Part shown: in pieces, positions 51,490-64,000 of the stretch
How the letters are laid out: every line of letters starts with the position of its first letter
How positions within the stretch are numbered: the stretch's first letter is position 1
Assembly: GCA_026874595.1 (NCBI GenBank)
Contig: CM049307.1
Coordinates: 18,455,079 to 18,519,078 of the forward strand
Length of the DNA: 64,000 bases
Source: Sipunculus nudus
Lineage: Eukaryota > Annelida > Sipuncula > Golfingiida > Sipunculidae
Reading direction: 5' to 3'
Made by a program: the position numbers and the translations under genes
Notes under the pieces: model-generated
Seen by the model: only the letters and a program-made list of their open reading frames with translations
Told to the model about the DNA's origin: nothing
Database searches by the model: none

Positions 51490-52230
51490 ATATACTGGTA
51501 GGTCGAAACTCCAGTCTAGACGCTCCCGAGGCAGCGGAAATCTTAAGCTTCTGATTTTCACGCTGCCAGCTTTGACCGTTTATGATATATTTAGACACCA
51601 GATGGCGGTTCGTTGTCCGCTGAAAAAAACGTGCGCAAGATGTGAGAAGCAGCTATAGCCAACCAGATGGTGATAACAAATACTTGACAGGCATCCTAGC
51701 TCTGCCCATAGCTGCACTTCAAGCGCCGCTTGATGAGAGTTAACGGTTGAGTTTTAATTGCTCCCTCTGTATTCTGGCATCATCGACCAATTCGATTATG
51801 ACATTATGACTGTGTTAGCATAGCCATGTATCTGTTGTCTGCAGAACTGAAACCAGCCAGCGAGGTGTGCATGCAGCCTTTGTTGTTACGTTTCGTTTGA
51901 ATTACAACTCACCGGCTGGGCATCCTATACATAGCCCAAGGCCCAAAGCAAACCACGTCTGGGGCAATTCTCTTTGAGCCTGTGGCCTGTTCAGACAGTT
52001 ACGGGGGCGATGTGCTGTCACTCAAAATGAACATGACTGGCTCTGTGTATTCCTCGCTTGGCCGTGTCTTCCAGCACAAGGTCTCATCTGATTAGACAAA
52101 AATACAGTGCTCCCTTCTGGTGTAGCAATTCAGGATACGAGGTCATAACAAACAGCGCTTACGATATAGGGAGTAGGCCTATAGTTAAAGCGCTGTGTAA
52201 AGAGCGTATCCAGTCTGACGTAAATTTTAT
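51490..52230. promoter_or_regulatory. CpG-rich patch, candidate promoter or 5' exon region
   Basis: The local base composition changes: CpG dinucleotides become frequent against a CpG-poor, AT-rich background. AGATGGCGG (51600-51608) matches the core of the YY1 motif often found near transcription starts. On the minus strand a strong donor (CAGCCG then GTGAGT at 51912-51907) closes a possible exon. Its frame ends in phase 2 if started at a nearby ATG, so it cannot splice directly to the phase-1 Ig exon A; a further exon would be needed, or the exon is untranslated. Neither the promoter role nor the link to the gene is shown. Confidence 0.35.
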
Positions 52231-53597
52231 TTTAATAAATAGTAAAAAAAATAATAAGGTGGAGGAAGCAGTGCTCTTGAAAGCAAAACAGTTTGTAGTT
52301 AAATCAGCAAGGGCACTGCTGACTGACAAACTTATCGAAACTCAAATAATATAATGTTTGAAACATACACTGATGCCTGAATTGGCAGGTAAGGGCTATA
52401 TATAACCAGCCCCATGCAAGTGTAAGTGCTAATAATTAAAGCACTGTATAAAGCACAAGAACACATGCAGGCACAGGCAGCCACAGTATGTGTCAAAATA
52501 AAGGAAATGTGTTAGAGCAGGAAGGAGGACTGGACGGATGGAAATTTCCAAATCTTGTCTTACTGGTTCCAAAGGTATAAAAGAACAAAAATAACAAAAT
52601 GACAAGTGAAACAGCTAGAATGAAGAGCTGCTGGGGTGATGGAATATTAAAGCAACAGCAGTAGTCTTGAACAGAAGAGGAATATGAATGCTAGAATATG
52701 ATTGGTTGAAGGTTTTCAGGGGATTTCTGACATTCCTGTGAACACCCGATTCTGCAATGAGTGGACTCATTGAATATGTATTACAAGTTTTCCAAATGGA
52801 AGAGGTGACAGGGTCAATTTATTTAAAAAATGGATGCCAGTGTGATGGATGAGAAGTTACATAAAGCTGCCTTGTTCAGCAAAATAAATGGTGAGTTATG
52901 CAGAGGTTGATATTAAATATCAGTAAATCCCGTCTCATTTTAGTCCCCAATGCTTTTAAAAGATATCTAATGTACCAACTGTCTGGCTCTAGTTTCACAT
53001 GGATTCCACATGATCCGGGTAGAACTTTAATCATTTTAAGTGCCATACACATGAAAGTGCTAAGTAATCCATCTACGAGGCCATGTATATCTCATTTATG
53101 CAACCCATTTATGATCAAAGAGATAAAATTCTAAGTGGCATAAGTGGAGTTTATTGAGGCATTAGAGTATATGAGCAGCTGATATATCACATGATAACTG
53201 ATGTAGAAACATGCCTGCATGAGCCAAGACTCACTCCATCAGTTAGTATAACCAATCTAGTGTATTTTTGTATTTTAATTACCATTTTTAGATCACTTGA
53301 AAGCACTTGTACATTACATGAGGTCAAAATGAACAAGTCAAGGACTGAACCAGAATCTGAGCAAAAAAAATCAAGGCATACCTTGATAGTTAAAGTGATA
53401 AGAACAACAGATATTACATGGCATTCTTATCTCCTACATGTTAAATGTTTCAGCTGAATTTTTGGACAGATCATGTTTACATTTCAAACATTTGTTGTTG
53501 GTACATACCTCAGGTATTTCAAGCATGTTGTAATACTTGTCAATGACATTACATTAGACATATGTATTTGTAATATCATATATGATGAACAAATGGA

Positions 53598-53600
<3 letters not shown>

Positions 53601-53640
<40 letters not shown>

Positions 53641-53805
53641 CTCTCTCTCCCACACATAAATTCTCTGCAATTTCTATGTCTTGTTCTCTCTCTCTTTCCC
53701 CCTCTCTCTCGTTTTTTCTCTCTCTTATTCTTTTTCTCATCGTGTCTCACTCTCTCTCTGTCATACTGTCTCTCACTCTCTTTTTCACTCTTAACTCTTC
53801 CTCTT

Positions 53806-53853
<48 letters not shown>

Positions 53854-53865
53854 ACCCATCCTTTG
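53601..53865. repeat. CT-rich microsatellite tract
   Basis: Two long pure TC blocks (about 53601-53650 and 53808-53852) with an interrupted CT-rich stretch between. Ser-Leu and Arg-Glu frames across it are by-products. Confidence 0.95.
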
Positions 53866-54281
53866 CAGCCTATTCATATCTTGAGATTCCATGTTTTCAA
53901 GTGTATCTTCAAGTATCCCCTGTCAGTATCCAGAGGGTATTGTCCATAGGGTTGATCGAGGAACCTTAACATTTAGATCAACAGCCAGGGAAAGTATAAC
54001 TGACGGACCAGCTGATAGAAACCACATGAAGCTGAGAGGAGAAGGCTCGGCATGATGGGAACCGTTAAGTCTTAGACTCACCTGAAAGGATATCATACCT
54101 ACAGTAAATAAACATATACCCCCACAGCAGGTACACAGGGCTCAGGGAACATACAGAGCTGGTCAAGTAGTAAAGTGGCCCCCAGGTAAGTACACCCTAT
54201 AACGTACAAAGAACACACAAAGAACCCAAACCAGGCTCTGCTTAGTGGTCACATATGATGGAATCTTGAGTAAAATATCCA

Positions 54282-54440
54282 TGGACATTTTGTCCGGTGG
54301 TATTTTGTTCAGAATGTAACATGCCATGGTATTTTGTCAAAGATATAACAACCTTTTCATTTTGTCAATTTGTCTGGGACATTTCATTTCCTTTGATATT
54401 TCATTATTGGACATATTTTGTGGTACTTTGAAGGATGTTA
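54282..54440. repeat. Decayed relative of the 30-bp minisatellite
   Basis: Phrases GGACATTTTGTCCGGTGGTA, GGTATTTTGTC and GGACATATTTTGTGG recall the unit at 19809-20175, but the period is lost. Confidence 0.35.
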
Positions 54441-54864
54441 ATCTGTGGATGTCATGTGACTTAAATAGTTCCCACACTATTTAAGTGTTTTGTACACTAG
54501 ACAAAACACTGAACAAATTAAGGGAGTGACTGTTGACTACATCATCCGTATGATAAGAGTTGATAAATTATATCACTCCTCCCTGTACACTACATTAAAA
54601 CGTCATGATGTAATTATGTACATCAGTAGAGTAATATACCTGTATCTGATACACTCCATGACCCTTATGATAAGTGATAGATACTTCTCTGTGCCATTAC
54701 TATCATCATAAGATTCAAAATACAGCTTTAAATGTCTGGGATGTCAGGCACGAAAATATGGCTTCATATGTGTCCAAATCTTAGGTGACTGTGTTAAATT
54801 TGAAAGGCTGTGTACAGTTGAATTTTTCTTTCATTTTAAGTCATTTTTGTATCATTATATGATT

Positions 54865-56033
54865 AACTAGAATACAGGTAGTCGACTAGCTGCAACTACA
54901 TGTATCGACCAAAATCAGAGTGGAACACATGAAGTCAGGCATGGATTGAGTGGCAAGGCGAAAGAGAATGAGGTGTGTTGCATATTAGCATGGATGTCTG
55001 CAGCTGAAATGTGTATGTAGGTTGTGCCACCTACAATAAAATCCAGTAAGCTGTTTAAGTTGTATACATGTGCAAAATTTAAGGCTGATAAGTCAAACCA
55101 CTGCCGAGATATGAGTGATTTTATCCCACGGCAGACAAACAGATGGATGCTGTGCAAAAATGATTGCAGTGGCCCCTCCAGTTCTGTATATGATAAAGAG
55201 CTATGTGAGATCTATACACATGCAAAATTTTGGCCTCATTGGTCAAACGGTTCCTGAGATATGAGGGTTGATGTCTGCAGCATAAACTAGAATGTAGGTG
55301 GCTCCACCTGTCATAAAATCAAGAAAGCTGTCCAAGTTATATTCATATGCAAAATTTAAGGCTGATTAGTCAAACCACTACATGTATATGAGTGATTTTA
55401 TCCCACAGCAGACAGACAGGACTTGTGCAAAAATGGTGGCAGGTGGCCCCGACAATTTTGTGTATGATTAAGAACTATGTGAGATCTATACACATGCAAA
55501 ATTTCAGGGGGATATGTCAAACTAGTCCAGAGATAAAAGCATGGATGTCTACAGCGTGAACGTGAATGTAGGGGGCACCACCTGTCATAAAATCAAAGAA
55601 GCTATCCAGGATGTATATGCGTGCCAAATTTCAGGTGAATTAGTCACACCACTGCAGAGATATGAGTCATTTAACCCAACACAGATGAATAGATGGTCAC
55701 TGTGCAAACAAGGCGCCACCATTTTTTGTGTGTTTTAAAGCTATCCAAGGGCTACATTTTTACAAAATCTTTTTCCTGATCGGTCAAATGGTTCCTGAGA
55801 TGTGGGTTTATGTGTGGAAACAGACGCACAAATGGACACTGGGCAGAGATGAAAGGTCAGAGGTCAATGCCAATTGGTTAGGCACCAGTTCACATGTGAC
55901 CCGATAATTAGTGTAAGTTTTGGAAAAATCAATCCAGTAGTCTGAGAGGAGTTCTCCGGAAACAAATGCCGCAGCTGCGGCGGAACCCAGTCAAAAACAT
56001 AGTATCCGCAAAACTTCATTTTGGCGGATACAA
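54865..56033. repeat. Modular repeat copy 2 (about 278-bp units)
   Basis: Same element as 31892-33345 in the same orientation, with three modules (about 55016, 55294 and 55568). It has the same 3' end: GGAACCCAGTCAAAAACATA, GTATCCGCAAAACTTCATTT and TGGCGGATACAA. The left inverted motif is mutated (TATCGACCAAAAT). Confidence 0.85.
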
Positions 56034-59000
56034 ATATTGGGTCACTATATGCTTTTATATTTGATTAGAGTGAAACCTAAGATTAGGTGTTAGCACAGAG
56101 TCTACAAAACTGGCTCCTTTTTGAAGCAGTCAGCACATGGTCAGTCACTGCTGCAAAAGCTAACTTTAATCCTCTTGGTCCAACTTTAAGAAATTTCACG
56201 TCCTGTCAGATGCTTAGGTCCTCAGAACCAAGCGTCCAAGTGAGATTTCAGGCATCATAGATGCTTATCAGCCCCATTTTCCTGAAAGCTCTCTTCTACA
56301 TCCTAATGATATAATTTGTCTATACACTGTGATAACTATATCCTCAAATACATCCTACTATTATACATAATTTACCATTATCTTATTTCATGGTTGACAC
56401 TTGTTCCGCCTTGCTTATTTGCTTTATATGGACATATTTTACAGCACTTTGCTATGGTGGATACAAGGTAAACATATGCATAAAGATTACACCCTAAAAC
56501 CATAGACAATAACCCGTCAAAAGGCACGGCAGACATTACCAGAGCCTCACTGGGGCCAAATGAAGTGCTGCATGCAATAGGGACATGAATATCCTAACAT
56601 ACAATATAGCTTGTAATTGAACCGTCCTCCAGTCAAGCATGTATAAACTTGAATTGATCAGACACAGTAAAAGGCCACTATACCAAGCTATAAATTCTCA
56701 CTGGCTCATCCCCTAGCTGTACAGAGGAAGGCAGGCTGGTGTCCCTAAGTAACTCCTTATATAGTTGTTTTCATATATTCCTGTCATCTAATATTAAGAG
56801 TACTCAGTCTTAGGTGATCTTTCAATATTCCTTAAAATACCTTAATTAGTTTACCGATAAAATGAGGGCAATATGTTGTTGAGGATATTTTTAATGTGAT
56901 GGATATTACATTAGAATTAATCTTAACATAACATAATAGCTTTTTACTTCGTAGAAAGTAATTGGAAATGTATATGGATGATATCAACTTTATGACAAAA
57001 TGGTAAGTTATTATTCAACAATAAAAGTCAAATATTTCACAATTATTATTTTAATTACTGGTAATGATATGTCACTATTCTGCAATGATATGTCACTATT
57101 CAGCTATAACATGTTAATACTAGGCAAATGGTTGATATAGATGCTAACATTAAGCCTAATATACTATCTGCATTGAGCAAGGAATTCATAACAAGTTTTA
57201 TTTATTCAAAGTTTATTGTCAATCCTCAAATTTATTTGTTATGGCTTTGTCCTTTGCCTAAAAAACCCTGCTTCAAATAATGGGTCTGGATATCAAGTGT
57301 CTACCAACACTTCAATCACAGGGCCTAATGTCAGCTTACTATGTTATCAATGTGATCATGTATTTGCACGACCAGAGCATGTAAAAACAGGCCTGCATTA
57401 TTACACAGGTGTGTTTTTTACCACACAACCTGTCTCATTACATGAAGAAGGTGTACTAGATAACAGCCTGATGAAAGTACAATAGTGTACAATATGGAGA
57501 TATGTCTGTGCAATAATTGTGTGCCATGTGTTGTAAACTGCATGCTGGTGGGGCTAACTGCTCATCTCTTCCTTCATATTTATGGCTGAGATTAAATAGC
57601 ACTCGATCAATCAGACTTCCAATACAATTCCGACCAGTTTTACATAATCAAGTAGTCAAGGAGGTAAAGCTTGGCAGTTATTACAACAAGAAACCGTTTA
57701 ATCAATGGGGAGTTGTGGCTGTTCCCTGTACATAGATACTTGCCAATGTGGCTACCATACCAACCAGCTTATGAGCCGGCTGTATCAGTCGAAGGGAGCC
57801 CTGTAGGACTGTGGAGACTCAACGACCAATATCACTGCCCAGCAGGGTTGATACCCAAACCAAACACTTAAATTTACTGACCTTGATTTGAACTCATGTT
57901 GACTTAGTATCCAAGCTTATTGACGTACTGTCCTGTTTGGTTGTGTGGTATACACTTGTGGTTGTGAATAGTTGCCGATCACATGGAGAGAAGACTCCCG
58001 CTATCTCTGATTGGTTAATATGGCAGTACTTTAATGAATGAGGGATAGGAACACACAGATCCTATTCACTACTGTGGTGCAGACCTAAGACATGTCACAG
58101 AGTAGGTGCCAAGTCAGAGTGTATGCTACAATGTTCCCCTTGGTCAGCGATGCATGGCAGCAGCATGAACCTAAACTATGTACACAATATTCTTGTGATG
58201 AATCAGTCCACCAAGTGTGATGAAATAACAGACTCAGGGGATGTTGATTGCACATATTGATGGCAGTTATGGTAATATGATCACCGGAATAGGTATGAAA
58301 GGGAAAGTACTTAAGACACTTAACTTTCTGCTTAATTAAGGCAAGCTTTAACCATCAATAAACAGTCTACAAAACAAAATCCTTCTTTCTAGGAAGAGTA
58401 GAAGTGCCTACGTCATCACAAATTCTGTTTATTTCTTTCTAACAAAGCCATCCTTTCTGTTACAATCTCTAAAGAAGACAACTTGTGCTGATAACGATTC
58501 AGTTAAGTGTAATATATTAAATTGCTTGATTACCATGTATGTGTTAATAAATGAAAACACGAGAAAATGGTGTTTTAAAGAAAGGTATTCACTGAAACAA
58601 ATTATGTTAAAGAGGCTTTATTAGGCAAGCAAGTTAACTACTCTTCAAAACATAAGATTCTGACTATGACAGTTTGTTAGAATTTTAATTCATGAAATAT
58701 GAGAAGTAGTTGGCAATCAAAGAAAAGTATTCAGTGAATAAATGCCTTGTTTCAATATCAGGTAATTTACTGGCTCTTCAGACAAGACAGACCCCTGACA
58801 GTTAATTACAATTCTACAATTCAGAAACAGCCCAAGCTTCCACTAACTATTACCTGTTAATATAGCATAATATCTGTTCCTGCATTGGAACAGGTCAATG
58901 GGACTTTGGCCAGGTTTGTTTGAGACAGCTAGGTTTTCCATTAGCCAAGTTGGTGATTTAGCCCTGTCACAAAAATTAAGTCAAATTCCTTATTAATTAT

Positions 59001-60834
59001 GAGCAAATATTGAGAACAACCATGTTAGAATATTCTTGGCAAAATTCCTGACATCTCACAACCTTAAACCACCACACAGTTGCATGTCAGTGGTTGAGGT
59101 CCAACGCCATGCAATTATAATAAAGATTACAGCAGCATGATCAGCCACAGAGTACTAAATTTGATGTGAATCTGATGAAAGATAAGACCAATCAGATATG
59201 CCATCTTCATTAGAAGAATATCCAATTAACATTTTTTTAACTTACATTGCATACAGAATACTAGTCAAGCTTAAATTCTTAAAAAAAATTAAAAAGGTTT
59301 AAATAAAAAATAAGCATGATCAGAGATCTTCAGACCCTCATCAGACTTATAAAACATGTTTGCCAGTTTAATTAGAAGTGGTTTTAGTGATATCAGACCA
59401 GGCTGGGATCATCTACACAAGGATCAACCACCTCATAAATTACTCCTAGATATTCATATGTCTGGTTAAAATGCATCTGCTGGTAACATTACATTATATG
59501 AAACCATCCTTCAAATACAGTGAACATCTTTACCTAGTATTACCAACAGATTACTGAGCAGAAAAATACCCCTGCTCTGCTTCATGCTGGGTTAATAATG
59601 CACACAGACTTTATGAAAAATTGAACCAGACAAGTGACTTAAGACTGCACCAAATATTGATCAGAATTCATAAGCAGAATGGCAGTGCTGTATATATTTA
59701 TATTACAGCTCTCTGTCATGGATGATTTACATTCAGAGACCCCTGACTTTGGAGATTAACATCTTATGGCTGGCTGATCCTTCCTGTGACAGGGCTGGAC
59801 CAGCCCTCCTCATCCTCCCCATCAGATGAGGATATCTGACAGACCCAGCATCTTAAACTACCTTATCTCACTTACATGCATATTGCTTATCTAGTCTGAT
59901 GTTACATTTATTTTCTTATCTAGGCCTATATACGTATATCTTATCACAGGGAAACATCCAGGTCTCATATTCAAATCATTTTTGTTTTGGAACTGATGAC
60001 TGCTTGGAATGAATAAGAATAAATATATATAGGCCAAGTATAAAATATTTAAGGTATAAAGTCCAATTGTCAGATTTGTACTGTTGGTTTTAGTGGTTTG
60101 AAGAGTATCTGGACTATAACAAAAGATAGAATTTAAGCTCCCTGTATCACCTACTGCCAAGTCTAATAGGATAATGCATAAAAAGCTTCATCTTTATACT
60201 GCCATACTTTCCAGTTTTAATTGTTCAAGTTCCCTGACTGGTGTGTCTTTTCATCATGCATCACTAGTTTCAGTATGTCTGGCATGAGATCCAAACCATC
60301 TGAGCAGTTTCCTTTATTACCACCAGGGGGCATACACTGCATTACTAATTTCCCTGAGCATGCCATTCTGTCAGTGCAACTATTCTGATATTATTCTAAA
60401 AACTGGATCTTACATAACTGACATGAATATAAATCTAACAAGTTCATACCTAGGTACTCAGAAAATTTATGATCACCTTAAAGTTTCAATTAATCAACAA
60501 AATTAACTTGTAAGACTGGTACAGCAGCATGGTAATTATGTAAATTAAATGAATTATTATATCACAACCATTCTGTGCATGAGCTTTTAACTCTTTAAAT
60601 TACTAAAAATAGGTCTTTATCTTAAATCATTTTTTAGAGTGTTGTATTCCTATCCATATTACCCAGCCAGCACTACATGAGCAGCAGGCCTGTAACCAAT
60701 TCTACCCCATATCACAACCATCCCTCTTATGGTTCATATTATTAGGGAATGTATTATTGTACCATAATAATATATTCTTACTGCAATGTAAAAAGCTTAT
60801 TAAGTAATGACTGGGTAGGGAGGTTTGGTAGGAG

Positions 60835-63800
60835 TGAGTGTGGAGCAGTATGCCACGGAATTAACAGAGAGGTGTGGGAGGAGCAGTATGACACAGGTAT
60901 GAAGAGAGAGGTGAGGGTGGAGCAGTATGACACAGGTATTAACAGAAAGGTTAGGATGGACCAGTATGAACACAGTATTTACAGAGAGGTGAGGGTGCAG
61001 TATGACACAGGTATTGACAGAGAGGTGAAGGTGGAGCAGTATGACACAGGTATGAACAGAGAGGTGAAGGTGGAGCAGTATGACACAGGTATTAACAGAA
61101 AGGTTAGGATGGACCAGTATGAACACAGTATTTACAGAGAGGTGAGGGTGCAGTACGACACAGGTATTGACAGAGAGGTGAAGGTGGAGCAGTATGACAC
61201 AGGTATGAACAGAGAGGTGAGGGTGGAGCAGTATGACACAGGTATTAACAGAAAGGTTAGGATGGACCAGTATGAACACAGTATTAACAGAGAGGTGTGA
61301 GTGGAGCAGTATGACACAGGTATTAACAGAAAGGTTAGGATGGACCAGTATGAACACAGTATTTACAGAGAGGTGAGGGTGCAGTATGACACAGGTATTG
61401 ACAGAGAGGTGAAGGTGGAGCAGTATGACACAGGTATGAACAGAGAGGTGAAGGTGGAGCAGTATGACACGGGTATTAACAGAAAGGTTAGGATGGACCA
61501 GTATGAACACAGTATTTACAGAGAGGTGAGGGTGCAGTATGACACAGGTATTGACAGAGAGGTGAAGGTGGAGCAGTATGACACAGGTATGAACAAAGAG
61601 GTGAGGGTGGAGCAGTATGACACAGGTATTAACAGAAAGGTTAGGATGGACCAGTATGAACACAGTATTAACAGAGAGGTGTGAGTGGAGCAGTATGACA
61701 CAGGTATTAACAGAGGGGTGTGAGTGGAGCAGTATGACACAGGAGTCAACACAGAGGTGTGAGTGGAGCAGTATGACATAGGTGTTAAGAGAGGTGAGGG
61801 TGGAGCAGTATGACAAAGGTGTTTAGAGAGGTGAGGGTGGAGTGGTATGTCACAGGACTATAATTAGAGAGGTGTGGGAGGACCAGTATGACAAATGTAT
61901 AAACAGAGAGGTGAAGGTTGAGCAGTATGACACAGGTATTAACAGAGAGGTGAAGGTGGAGCAGTATGAACACAGTATTTACAGAGAGGTGAGGGTGCAG
62001 TATGACACAGGTTTTAACAGACTGGTGAGGGTGGAGCAGTATGACACAGGTATTGACAGACTGGTGAAGGTGGAGAAGTATGACACAGGTATGAACAGAG
62101 AGGCGAGGGTGGAGCAGTATGACACAGGTATTAACAGAAAGGTTAGGATGGACCAGTATGAACACAGTATTTACAGAGAGGTGAGGGTGCAGTATGACAC
62201 AGGTACTGACAGAGAGGTGAAGGTGGAGCAGTATGACACAGGTATGAACAGAGAGGTGAAGGTGGAGCAGTATGACACAGGTATTAACAGAAAGGTTAGG
62301 ATGGACCAGTATGAACACAGTATTTACAGAGAGGTGAGGGTGCAGTATGACACAGGTACTGATAGAGAGGTGAAGGTGGAGCAGTATGACACAGGTATGA
62401 ACAGAGAGGTGAGGGTGGAGCAGTATGACACAGGTATTAACAGAAAGGTTAGGATGGACCAGTATGAACACAGTATTTACAGAGAGGTGAGGGTGCAGTA
62501 TGACACAGGTATTGACACAGAGGTGAAGGTGGAGCAGTATGACACAGGTATGAACAGAGAGGTGTGGGAGGAGCAGTATGCCACGGTGGAGCAGTATGAC
62601 ACAGGTATTAACAGAAAGGTTAGGATGGACCAGTATGAACACAGTATTTACAGAGAGGTGGGGGTGCAGTATGACACAGGTATTGACAGAGAGGTGAAGG
62701 TGGAGCAGTATGCCACGGTATTAACAGAGAGGTGTGGGAGGAGCAGTATGACACAGTATTAACAGAGAGGTGTGAGTGGAGCAGTATGACACAGGTATTA
62801 ACAAAGGGTGAGGGTGGAGCAGTATGACACAGGAGTCAACACAGAGGTGAGAGTGGGGCAGTATGACATAGGTGTTAAGAGAGGTGAGGGTGGAACAGTA
62901 TGACAAAAGTGTTTAGAGAGGTGAGGGTGGAGTGGTATGTCACAGGACTATAATTAGAGAGGTGTGGGAGGACCAGTATGACAAATGTATAAACAGAGAG
63001 GTGAAGGTTGAGCAGTAGGACACAGGTATTAACAGAAAGGTTAGGATGGACCAGTATGAACACAGTATTTACAGAGAGGTGAGGGTGCAGTATGACACAG
63101 GTATTGACAGAGATGTGAAGGTTGAGCAGTATGACACAGGTATGAACAGAGAGGTGAAGGTGGAGCAGTATGAACACAGGTATTAACAGACTGGTGAGGG
63201 TGGAGCAGTATGACACAGGTATTAACAGAGAGGTGTGGGAGGAGCAGTATGACACAGGTATAAACAGAGAGGTGTGGGAGGAGCAGTATGACACAGGTAT
63301 AAACAGAGAGGTGAGGGTGGAGCAGTATGACACAGGTATTAACAGACTGGTGCTGTGTGGAGCAGTATGACACAGGTATTAACAGAGATGTGTGGGAGGA
63401 GCAGTATGACACAGGTATTAACAGACTGGTGCTGTGTAGAGCAGTATGACACAGGTTTTAACAGACCGGTGAGGGTGGAGCAGTATGACACAGGTATTGA
63501 CAGACTGGTGAGGGTGGAGCAGTATGACACAGGTATGAACAGAGAGGTGAGGGTGGAGCAGTATGACACAGGTATTAACAGACTGGTGAGGGTGGAGCAG
63601 TATGACACAGGTGTAAAGAGAGGTGAAGGTGGAGCAGTATGACACAGGTATTAACAGACTGGTGAGGGTGGAGCAGTATGACACAGGTATTAACAGAGAG
63701 GTGTGGGAGGAGCAGTATGAAACAGGTATAAACAGACTGGTGAGGGTGGAGCAGTATGACACAGGTATTAACAGACTGGTGAGGGTGGAGCAGTATGACA

Positions 63801-64000
63801 CAGGTATTAACAGACTGGTGAGAATGGAGCAGTATGACACAGGTATTAACAGAGAGGTGTGGGAGGAGCAGTTTGACACAGGTATAAACAGAAAGGTGTG
63901 GGAGGAGCAGTATGATACAGGTATAAACAGAGAGGTGAAGGTGGAGCAGTATGACACAGGTATTAACAGACTGGTGCTGTGTGGAGCAGTATGACACAGG
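60835..64000. repeat. 39-bp minisatellite array, running off the window edge
   Basis: About 80 units, typically GAGGTGAGGGTGGAGCAGTA with TGACACAGGTATTAACAGA; 36-bp variants occur. Several units combine into a 153-bp higher-order repeat (39+36+39+39), and a larger block recurs at 1,090-bp spacing (61851 and 62941). The 13-residue period leaves frames of about 300 codons open on both strands (NREVRVEQYDTGI on plus). Nothing but the repeat supports coding. Confidence 0.95.

Larger units (their letters stand above)
41396..64000 (-). other. Sequence upstream of the first recognised exon
   Basis: This should hold the 5' introns, earlier exons and possibly the promoter of the neuregulin-like gene. 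No exon with matching phase 1 was securely found. It contains the GC-rich TIR element, a MITE, a CpG-rich patch, the second modular repeat, a CT tract and the terminal 39-bp array. Stretches 45.3-48.2, 49.0-51.4, 52.4-53.5 and 56.1-60.8 kb are AT-rich with nothing I can name. Confidence 0.45.

Noticed and set aside
52058-52354. Plus-strand 98-codon frame next to the CpG-rich patch
   Set aside because: No recognisable domain or splice context; low-complexity Lys/Asn segments suggest chance.
53473-53969. Ser-Leu-rich and Arg-Glu-rich frames
   Set aside because: Translation of the CT microsatellite on the two strands.
54082-54192. Strong splice donors on both strands (TTTCAG-GTGAGT on minus, CCCAG-GTAAGT on plus)
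   Set aside because: No open exon with a credible acceptor and suitable phase could be attached to either.
60749-63997. Long frames up to 338 codons with 13-residue repeats
   Set aside because: Open on both strands purely because the 39-bp unit lacks stops; no start context or non-repeat domain.

Overview
The window looks like nuclear DNA from an invertebrate animal, most likely a mollusc or another lophotrochozoan. It is AT-rich and intron-dominated, with no operons and no long intact ORFs. It holds short interspersed repeats, a tRNA-derived SINE and many minisatellites. The longest open frames are side effects of tandem repeats whose unit length is a multiple of three (60, 105, 30, 63 and 39 bp), so they are open on one or both strands without being genes.

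The one gene I can support lies on the minus strand and is split into small exons that no single-frame ORF reveals. From 5' to 3' of the gene these are: Ig exon A (41239-41395), Ig exon B (29291-29406), a spacer exon rich in N-glycosylation sequons (22007-22135), a 30-nt microexon (4503-4532) and the first half of an EGF domain (4023-4161). Every junction is phase-compatible (1, 2, 1, 1, 1, 2). Read in order the exons give one I-set Ig domain, a glycosylated Ser/Thr-rich spacer and an EGF domain cut between its 5th-last and last cysteine pairs, just after Cys-Arg. This is the architecture of neuregulin in vertebrates and Vein in flies, the secreted or shed ligands of ErbB/EGFR receptors. The 5' end (signal peptide, promoter) and the 3' end (second half of the EGF domain, any transmembrane segment) were not found; the 3' end is probably off the left edge.

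Layout by region. 0-4 kb: downstream intron, with a 22-bp minisatellite touching the EGF exon donor. 4.5-22 kb: a large intron with a 60-bp minisatellite, a repeat region carrying nuclear-receptor-like half sites, a 105-bp satellite with higher-order structure, a SINE, a 145-bp repeat and a 30-bp minisatellite. 22-29 kb: an intron with poly-C and AT tracts, a TA-flanked inverted-repeat element and a modular repeat. 29-41 kb: an intron with one copy of a modular repeat whose second copy lies at 54.9-56.0 kb. 41-64 kb: sequence upstream of the known exons, with a GC-rich inverted-repeat element full of minisatellites, a small MITE, a CpG-rich patch that could be a promoter or 5' exon, a CT tract and a 39-bp array that runs off the right edge.

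No rRNA, free-standing tRNA, CRISPR array or bacterial-type feature was seen. Family assignments rest on reading motifs by eye; no database search was run.
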